Notes under the pieces: generated by a model | Database searches by the model: none | Seen by the model: the letters and a program-made list of their open reading frames with translations, nothing else | What the model was told of the DNA's origin: nothing | Made by a program: the position numbers and the translations under genes | Source: Oscillospiraceae bacterium | GTDB taxonomy: Bacteria; Bacillota_A; Clostridia; Saccharofermentanales; Saccharofermentanaceae | NCBI GenBank assembly: GCA_902803365.1 | Contig: CADCPU010000087.1 | Span: 1-18,546 of the forward strand | Direction of reading: 5' to 3' | Length of the DNA stretch: 18,546 nucleotides | Shown: positions 13,271-18,546 of the stretch, one piece after another | How the letters are laid out: each line of letters opens with the position of its first letter | Position numbering within the stretch: position 1 is the stretch's first letter

Positions 13271-15104
13271 AGTCGGAAGCTCCGTGCTTACAGAGCGGAC
13301 AGATATAATCCTCAGGCAGTTCGTCTCCCTCATAGACATAACCGCAGATCTTGCATACAAAACCCGTTTTCTTCTCTTCGTAAGCACCAGGCTTCGGCTT
13401 GATGTGATCGAAGTAGTACTGGTAAGTAACGGATCTGGCGTCCGACAATACCTTCGCTTCGGTCACTTCTGCAAAGAAGACCGTATGGGTCTCGTACTCG
13501 ACCGTCTCGACCACCTTGGCTGAGATGACCGCATTGACGGCCTTGGCACAATAAGTAAGTCCGTTAGCCGTTCTGTAGTTCTTCTCTTCTTCGGTGAACT
13601 TGTCGCCGTCTCTTCCGGAGGAGAAACCGAATTTCTTGAATACCGAGAAATCAGCATCCTCTGTCAGTACGGAAACATTGAAAACACCCGTTTCCTTGAT
13701 GATCTGGTTGCTCAGATTATCCTTGTTCACCGCGATCGAGATGCGGTTCGGCTTGGAGGTCACCTGAGTAACAGTATTGATTATACATCCGTTATCGAAT
13801 GTTCCCCACTTGGTAGTTAGCACAAAAAGACCGTAAGAAATCTTTGTAAATGCTGCATCTTCAATATTACCCGTAACGACGACAGTTTCCTCTGTCTTTG
13901 GAGCAGGCGTAATGTCATCGCACAGAGCGTCAACGAGAGCATCGATCTGAGCGATATTTTCGTCCTTGAGAGACGATTTGATCGTTACTTTATTCTCGAT
14001 GATCGTGCAGTTCTTGAGCTTGGAGAGTTCTTCGCTCATGAGCTTGCCGGATGTAGGTGCCCATGAACCGTTCTCGACTATCGCGATCTTCCTGTTCTGG
14101 AGGTTGTGCGCGACGATATCTGCGATGCAGCTCTCCATCGATACGAAGATGCCTGCATTATATGTCGTTGATGCAAATACGATGTGGCTGTACTGGAAAG
14201 CTGCCGATACGATATCGGAAGCAGGCTTGACTGATACGTCGAACATCGTGACCTTGATTCCGCGATCGGAGATCTTACTCGCGATTATCTCTGCGGCATT
14301 CTCCGTATTGCCGTAAACGGATGCGTATACGACCATAACGCCCTTGAGCTCAGGTGTATATGAGCTCCACTTATCGTACTTCTCGATAAAGTCAGTGATG
14401 TGGCTCCTCCATACGAATCCGTGCAGAGGGCAGATCATCTGAATATCAAGAGTCGATGCCTTCTTGAGGACCGCCTGCACCTGAGGACCATACTTACCAA
14501 CGATATTCGTGTAATATCTTCTCGCTTCGTTCAGATAATCTTTCTCAAAATCAACGCTGTCATTGAAGATCGCGCCGTTTAATGCACCGAAGCTTCCGAA
14601 AGCATCAGCGGAGAAAAGGATCTTCGATGTCTTATCGTAACTCATCATGACCTCAGGCCAGTGGACCATAGGCGCCATGACGAATGCGAGTTCATGTTTA
14701 CCGAAGCTCAATGTATCGCCTTCCTTGACCAGAACGGCTCTGGAATCGATATCGAAATCAAAGAACTGCTTGATCATCGTCTGGATCTTGGCACTGCAGA
14801 TGACCTTGACCTCAGGATAGCGGATAACGAGCTCCGCGAGCGTAGCGGAATGATCGGGTTCCATGTGATGGACTACTATATAATCGAGCTTACGGCCGTT
14901 TAATGCATACTCGACGTTTTCGAAAAATACCTTGCTGACAGCCTTATCAACGGTATCGAAAAGCACTGTCTTCTCATCAAGTAATACATAAGAGTTATAG
15001 GATACGCCGTCCGGTACGGAGTACACTCCCTCGAACATGGCAAGTCTTCTGTCATTGGCTCCAACCCATATAAGATCGGGCAAGATCTGTTTGGTACAAT
15101 GCAT
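13254..15104 (-). CDS. Flavodiiron protein fused to flavin reductase and rubredoxin domains
   Basis: 616 residues from ATG 15104, chosen because AGGAGG lies eight bases upstream (an in-frame ATG at 15131 has none). Domains: metallo-beta-lactamase-like diiron domain (about 1-250) with all six ligands seen, His80, Glu82, Asp84 (HHMEPDH), His148, Asp167, His228; flavodoxin domain (about 254-400) with the FMN loop YASVYGNTENA (260-270); flavin-reductase-like FMN domain (about 420-570); C-terminal short rubredoxin with CKIC (584-587) and CPLC (602-605). Family knowledge: flavodiiron proteins reduce O2 to water and/or NO to N2O; the added domains should feed electrons internally. The rubredoxin has only 14 residues between its CxxC pairs, like the rubrerythrin type. 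It lies directly before pflBA, suiting protection of the O2-sensitive PFL (inference). Confidence 0.93.
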   Translation of the reverse strand: MHCTKQILPDLIWVGANDRRLAMFEGVYSVPDGVSYNSYVLLDEKTVLFDTVDKAVSKVFFENVEYALNGRKLDYIVVHHMEPDHSATLAELVIRYPEVKVICSAKIQTMIKQFFDFDIDSRAVLVKEGDTLSFGKHELAFVMAPMVHWPEVMMSYDKTSKILFSADAFGSFGALNGAIFNDSVDFEKDYLNEARRYYTNIVGKYGPQVQAVLKKASTLDIQMICPLHGFVWRSHITDFIEKYDKWSSYTPELKGVMVVYASVYGNTENAAEIIASKISDRGIKVTMFDVSVKPASDIVSAAFQYSHIVFASTTYNAGIFVSMESCIADIVAHNLQNRKIAIVENGSWAPTSGKLMSEELSKLKNCTIIENKVTIKSSLKDENIAQIDALVDALCDDITPAPKTEETVVVTGNIEDAAFTKISYGLFVLTTKWGTFDNGCIINTVTQVTSKPNRISIAVNKDNLSNQIIKETGVFNVSVLTEDADFSVFKKFGFSSGRDGDKFTEEEKNYRTANGLTYCAKAVNAVISAKVVETVEYETHTVFFAEVTEAKVLSDARSVTYQYYFDHIKPKPGAYEEKKTGFVCKICGYVYEGDELPEDYICPLCKHGASDFERIV

Positions 15105-15173
15105 AGATGCGTCCTCCTGATTTAGAATCACTCTAAACTATGGCTATATGATAGTAGATATCCTTATAATAAT

Positions 15174-15217
15174 AAAGGGGTATTTTGAGTATAATCCCCT
15201 TTTCGTCATTATGACAA
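15174..15217 (-). promoter_or_regulatory. Promoter of the flavodiiron gene with two dyads
   Basis: Minus strand: -35 TTGTCA (15217-15212, 5 of 6), 18-nt spacer, -10 TATACT (15193-15188, 5 of 6). The 11-bp palindrome GTCATTATGAC (15205-15215) overlaps the -35, and AAAGGGG (15174-15180) with CCCCTTT (15196-15202) brackets the -10. Both could be operators of redox or O2/NO-sensing regulators; none is identified. Confidence 0.6.
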
Positions 15218-15249
15218 TAATCAACTATGCAAGTTGTAACATCAGTTTC

Positions 15250-15286
15250 AAAAACATACCGCCCGAAGTTTCCTTCGGACGGTATG
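15250..15286 (-). terminator. Rho-independent terminator after the DUF4349 lipoprotein gene
   Basis: CATACCG-C-CCGAAG (15255-15268) pairs with CTTCGG-A-CGGTATG (15273-15286) with one mismatch and a TTTC loop; on the minus strand five T follow (15254-15250). It lies 25 bases past the stop codon. Confidence 0.88.
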
Positions 15287-15310
15287 AGTAGTCAGGAGAG
15301 TATGTAGAAC

Positions 15311-16540
15311 TTATTTGTTCGGTTTTTCGTCTTTCTTTTCTTCCGGCTTTGTATCCGGCTTATCTGCCTGCTTGTTTTCAGGCTTAGCGAACTTCTTCTC
15401 AGCCTCAGATGCTGCCTTGGCAAGCTCCTTGGCACGGGCGAGCTGCTTTTCTTCGATCTCACGCTTCTTAGCCTCTACCTTCTTATTGTGCTTCTTGACA
15501 GCGCGTCTGATGCAAAGGAAGATGATGAGGCAGATGATACCGAAGATAAGGAGGCCCCACCATGTCTCGATGAAGAAGATGAGCAAGCCTTCGAGGAAAG
15601 CGAGGAACTGCTTCCAAGATTCCTTGGCTGCGTCTGATACACGTGTCTTAAATGTATCTTCCTTCTCAAACTCCTCTTCCTTTTCGATCGCCTCTTCGAT
15701 AACTGCAGGTCTTACCTTGTGGATCGTGATCGTTACGTAGGAGTATGCAACGTCACTTTCGATGCTGCTGAGACGCGTCTTGATATCTGAGATCGTTACT
15801 GCGAGACTGCGAAGTTCTCTCTGGATCGTGAGAGCTACGTTGTCATCCTTGGTATTCTCATACTGTTCGAGATAGCGGTCGTACTCTGCTTCGTAGATCT
15901 CGAGCTCGTTCTTGAGCGTGCCGTACTCTGTAGAGACATTATCAACGCTGGAATTCTTGGAACGGAGATAGCCGAGACCGTCCGTAGCATTTACAAAGCT
16001 CTCGTAATATTCGGATGGGATCCTTATGGTAGCAGTGTATGTATAATTCTTCTCGCTCTCATCAAGGACTTCCGGTCCGTCATAGGCGCTTCCGTCAGTC
16101 TGGTATTCATACTCGAGGAAGCCGTGATATTCGTTGATCTTTACCTTGAGGTCGTGAACTGATGTGTCAAAGTCAGTCGTGTCGATCTTGATCGTGGAAC
16201 GGAAGACGAGCATATCCTTCTTAGCGTCGGCCTTCTGTGTTGCCTCAGCAGAGGATGTTGTATCTGCCGAATTTGAAGCATCCGCAAAAATATCTCCGTT
16301 ATAAGCTGCAGGAGTCTCTGCTTCATATTCAACATCATATGCTTCGTCAGCAGCAGCCATTGTCTCTTCAGCGTATGCGTAATCTCCGCTGCCGCCGATC
16401 TCAGCAAGTACTGCGTTTGTCGATCCATTGTGTGAATCAACACGCATTGCTCTTTCTGCTGATTTGCTGGCGCCGCATCCTGTAAAAGCTGAGAGTGCCA
16501 GGCAAAGGATAAGTGTTGAGATCATAATCTTCTTTTTCAT
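15311..16540 (-). CDS. DUF4349-family membrane lipoprotein
   Basis: 409 residues from ATG 16540, chosen for SD GGAGG eight bases upstream and the signal peptide directly after it. Signal peptide MKKKIMISTLILCLALS with lipobox AFTGC (Cys22), an Ala/Ser/Asp-rich linker to about 110, a DUF4349 domain (about 110-278) with a coiled-coil-like part (about 205-262, GTLKNELEIYEAEYDRYLEQYENT), one strong membrane helix (about 328-346, WWGLLIFGIICLII), then a cytosolic, highly charged tail rich in Lys, Glu and Pro. The protein would be anchored twice, by lipid and by helix. Function is not known for the family to my knowledge; a surface or envelope sensing role is only a guess. Terminator follows. Confidence 0.82.
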   Translation of the reverse strand: MKKKIMISTLILCLALSAFTGCGASKSAERAMRVDSHNGSTNAVLAEIGGSGDYAYAEETMAAADEAYDVEYEAETPAAYNGDIFADASNSADTTSSAEATQKADAKKDMLVFRSTIKIDTTDFDTSVHDLKVKINEYHGFLEYEYQTDGSAYDGPEVLDESEKNYTYTATIRIPSEYYESFVNATDGLGYLRSKNSSVDNVSTEYGTLKNELEIYEAEYDRYLEQYENTKDDNVALTIQRELRSLAVTISDIKTRLSSIESDVAYSYVTITIHKVRPAVIEEAIEKEEEFEKEDTFKTRVSDAAKESWKQFLAFLEGLLIFFIETWWGLLIFGIICLIIFLCIRRAVKKHNKKVEAKKREIEEKQLARAKELAKAASEAEKKFAKPENKQADKPDTKPEEKKDEKPNK

Positions 16541-16642
16541 GTTAGTCACCTCCGAATGTTTTTCATAACACCTTCTTGTCCTAACAGACGGCAATATGAA
16601 ATCGGATGTTACAACCGACAGAAAAATTTTTTTGAAAAAGAT

Positions 16643-17803
16643 TTATGAGCAGTGATCGTATTCGACTATATATGAGACGGAACCGCTGTAAGACGGTGCT
16701 GCACCGATAAGATCATCAGGCACGTCCATATATTGACCGTTGAGCATAACGACCTTATCTTCCATCACTTTCGTATTGCCTCCCTCGATAAATCCTTCGA
16801 AAGAAGGCTCACCCTGGCGCCAGAGCGAATCATCGAGCGGAATATTCGAACCGTCTTCAGACCAGACGTAACCGTTATTCTCATCTCTTGATGCACCGAC
16901 GATAAAGATATCCGATACCATGTTATAGTCACTAAACATAGTAAATACGAGGTAATACTCGACGGAATCGGTAAGCGTAGCGAGATAACCGCCGTTTGCG
17001 CGGGCAAGTTCTGCCGCCTCGGACCAGGTAACATCTGCAGTTATGATCTCATAACTGTGCTCTTCGGGGATCTCGCCTTTTTGGAGCTTATCGATGATCT
17101 CATCCTGACTCATCCTGCCGCAGATAAATCTCTCCTGAGGACGGTCGAAAAATACCGCATAATATTCCTGCGGCGATACAGGCTTGTCATTGATAAAGAG
17201 CAAAGGCTCATCAAGATAAGCTCCTTCATCAAAAGCACTTGCTTCATCTTCGAAAAACCGGAGCGTTCCGGTTGAGATCGGCTCGACCTCTCCGGAACCG
17301 TCAAATCCCATCAATGTCTCGGTTCTGAGAGCTCCCGCATAATCGGCATCAAAGTTATGGATGACATTCTTATGGGGGTCATACGAATATCCGCCGTTTC
17401 CGCCGATTCCGTAACCCCAATTATCGATAGGCTTTTTGAGTTCACCGTTTATCCAGGTATACACACTTACCCAAAAACCGTCTTGGCTGATGACAAGTTC
17501 GGGGATATCATCTTCATCGATATGTATGAGATCAAAAGTTACACCGTCCTCATTAGCGGCTTCTTCCTTGACCGCATTTATATAAGGTTCAACATAATCT
17601 GTATTGACCGTCTCCGTTGTTGCAGGGACGGTTTCCGGCTGATCCTTTGTCTCACGCCTCTCGCTCTCGGTCTCCTCAACAGAAGTTTCCGAAGTGCTTG
17701 TGACCGTAGTCTCCTCGGCCTCCGAAGCTTCTGTTTTACCGGAACAGGCGACTGCTCCCAAAGCAAAACATAAAGATAAAGTGACAGCTGTTAATTTCTT
17801 CAT
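16643..17803 (-). CDS. Secreted lipoprotein with a C-terminal C-type-lectin-like domain
   Basis: 386 residues from ATG 17803 (AAGGGG five bases upstream; signal peptide starts here, so the ATG at 17836 is rejected). Signal peptide with lipobox AVAC (Cys20), a Thr/Ser/Glu-rich linker (21-70), then a region with FDLIHIDEDDIPELVIS (90-106), a motif of small surface proteins rich in Asp. From about 250 the C-type-lectin-like fold is suggested by TWSEAAELARANGGYLATLTDSVE, positions 259-282, VGASRDENNGYVWSEDGS (302-319) and the end SYIVEYDHCS. It should sit on the outer face of the membrane and might bind a sugar or protein; ligand unknown. It is followed on the same strand by the DUF4349 gene after 102 bases without a clear terminator. 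Confidence 0.75.
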   Translation of the reverse strand: MKKLTAVTLSLCFALGAVACSGKTEASEAEETTVTSTSETSVEETESERRETKDQPETVPATTETVNTDYVEPYINAVKEEAANEDGVTFDLIHIDEDDIPELVISQDGFWVSVYTWINGELKKPIDNWGYGIGGNGGYSYDPHKNVIHNFDADYAGALRTETLMGFDGSGEVEPISTGTLRFFEDEASAFDEGAYLDEPLLFINDKPVSPQEYYAVFFDRPQERFICGRMSQDEIIDKLQKGEIPEEHSYEIITADVTWSEAAELARANGGYLATLTDSVEYYLVFTMFSDYNMVSDIFIVGASRDENNGYVWSEDGSNIPLDDSLWRQGEPSFEGFIEGGNTKVMEDKVVMLNGQYMDVPDDLIGAAPSYSGSVSYIVEYDHCS

Positions 17804-17907
17804 AATTACCCCTTCAAGATAGGACAATATCCACATTTACTATAGGAAAGAATGGCACAAATTGTCTCAATGTTCAACTGTCTGTAACGAACTCGTCAAA
17901 GTAAATA

Positions 17908-17941
17908 TGGTATACTTCGGAAGGGATACAGATACTCCCTT
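17908..17941 (+). promoter_or_regulatory. Extended -10 promoter and leader dyad of the solute-binding protein gene
   Basis: TGGTATACT (17908-17916) is an extended -10 element; no good -35 is seen. Just downstream AAGGGA (17921-17926) and TCCCTT (17936-17941) form an inverted repeat with a 9-nt spacer, near the transcription start, possibly an operator or short hairpin. Confidence 0.45.
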
Positions 17942-17970
17942 ATATGTATTTTATTATTGAGGTGACCGTT

Positions 17971-18546
17971 ATGAAGAAATTGGTAAGCATTGCACTTACT
18001 GCCGTTTTGGCTTTTTCCCTGTTCGCAGGATGTTCAACTGAAAAGAAAGAAAAGACATTCACAGTCGGCTTTGACTCCGAGTTCCCTCCTATGGGATTCG
18101 TAGATTCCAACGGCGAATATGTAGGATTCGACCTTGATCTTGCCAAGGAGACAGCTGACCGTCTCGGCATGAAGTTCGTAGCACAGCCTATCAACTGGGA
18201 CGCTAAGGATAACGAGCTTGATTCCGGCAACATCGACTGCATCTGGAACGGCTTTACGATCAGCGGACGTGAAGACAAGTACACATGGACAGAAGCTTAC
18301 ATGAACAACAATCAGGTCGTAGTCGTTAACAACGATTCCGGCATCTCTACTTTTGATGATCTCGCAGGCAAGACTGTCGCTGTTCAGAAGGATTCATCGG
18401 GACTTCAGGCTCTTAAGGACAACGAGGCTCTCACATCCACATTCGGCAGCCTTCTTGAAGAAGACAGCTATCTCAATGCCATGATGGAACTCGAGTCCGG
18501 CGCTGTTGATGCTATCGTTATGGACGAGATCGTAGCAAGATACGAG
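17971..18546 (+). CDS. Amino-acid ABC transporter solute-binding lipoprotein (3' partial)
   Basis: 192 codons are present and the frame is open to the window edge. SD GAGGTGA lies five bases before ATG 17971. Signal peptide MKKLVSIALTAVLAFS with lipobox LFAGC (Cys21). The mature part starts TFTVGFDSEFPPMGFVDSN and continues with GEYVGFDLDLAKETADRLG, the hallmark of family 3 solute-binding proteins for polar amino acids such as cystine or glutamine; DSGNIDCIWNGFTISGRE and LAGKTVAVQKDSSG fit the same family. It should catch an amino acid outside the membrane for a permease and ATPase that are probably encoded just beyond the window. Substrate cannot be told. Confidence 0.92.
   Translation, partial: MKKLVSIALTAVLAFSLFAGCSTEKKEKTFTVGFDSEFPPMGFVDSNGEYVGFDLDLAKETADRLGMKFVAQPINWDAKDNELDSGNIDCIWNGFTISGREDKYTWTEAYMNNNQVVVVNNDSGISTFDDLAGKTVAVQKDSSGLQALKDNEALTSTFGSLLEEDSYLNAMMELESGAVDAIVMDEIVARYE

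Noticed and set aside
15105..15131. Earlier ATG at 15131 for the flavodiiron gene
   Set aside because: The SD AGGAGG lies between it and the ATG at 15104, so the later start is used.
15233..16615. Shared 11-mer GTTGTAACATC at 15233-15243 (plus) and 16605-16615 (minus)
   Set aside because: Short, only two copies, no consistent position to promoters; likely chance.
1..18546. CRISPR arrays, tRNA or rRNA genes, insertion sequences, known riboswitches
   Set aside because: No regularly spaced repeats, no cloverleaf or rRNA-like sequence, no transposase or terminal repeats, and no recognisable riboswitch core were found by reading.

Overview
The window looks like chromosome of a low-to-mid GC anaerobic Gram-positive bacterium, most likely class Clostridia. 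The signs are near-perfect GGAGG ribosome binding sites in front of most genes, several lipoproteins, a sortase-type C-terminal anchor, a feoA-feoA-feoB-Cys-rich-protein iron operon, pyruvate formate-lyase with its activase, and a flavodiiron protein. I see no rRNA, tRNA, CRISPR array, insertion sequence or phage gene. I cannot assign genus or species.

Layout. 1-135 is the 3' end of a surface-anchored protein, followed by a terminator. 290-3945 (+) is a two-gene ABC exporter (overlapping ATGA, terminator after). 4066-5307 (-) is a peroxide operon, glutathione peroxidase - TSCPD-domain protein - OhrR-type MarR repressor. It has a clear TTGACA promoter and an OhrR-box-like palindrome between promoter and start codon. 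5712-8910 (-) is a ferrous-iron operon: feoA, feoA, feoB (with a large acidic insert) and a Cys-rich small membrane protein, ending in a strong terminator. 9184-9972 (+) is a ZIP-family metal transporter, divergent from feo. 10239-13204 (-) is pflB-pflA, preceded by 13254-15104 (-), a flavodiiron / flavin reductase / rubredoxin fusion. 15311-16540 and 16643-17803 (-) are two lipoproteins (DUF4349 family; C-type-lectin-like). 17971 to the window end (+) is the first 192 codons of an amino-acid ABC transporter solute-binding lipoprotein.

How the parts fit together (inference). From 4.0 to 15.1 kb almost every gene deals with metals, peroxide or oxygen in an anaerobe: peroxide removal with its own repressor, Fe(II) import, ZIP metal import, O2/NO reduction by the flavodiiron protein, and the oxygen-sensitive glycyl-radical enzyme PFL with its Fe-S activase. 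The most notable regulatory signal is a family of GTTAG-N6-CTAAC-like inverted repeats, all with a 6-nt spacer. They lie upstream of feoA (two sites), directly in front of feoB, and at the ZIP promoter, which suggests one metal-responsive repressor whose gene is not in this window.

I found no wholly new multi-gene system. The best leads are this operator family, the OhrR-controlled gpx-TSCPD operon, the acidic FeoB insert, and the dyad-rich promoter of the flavodiiron fusion.
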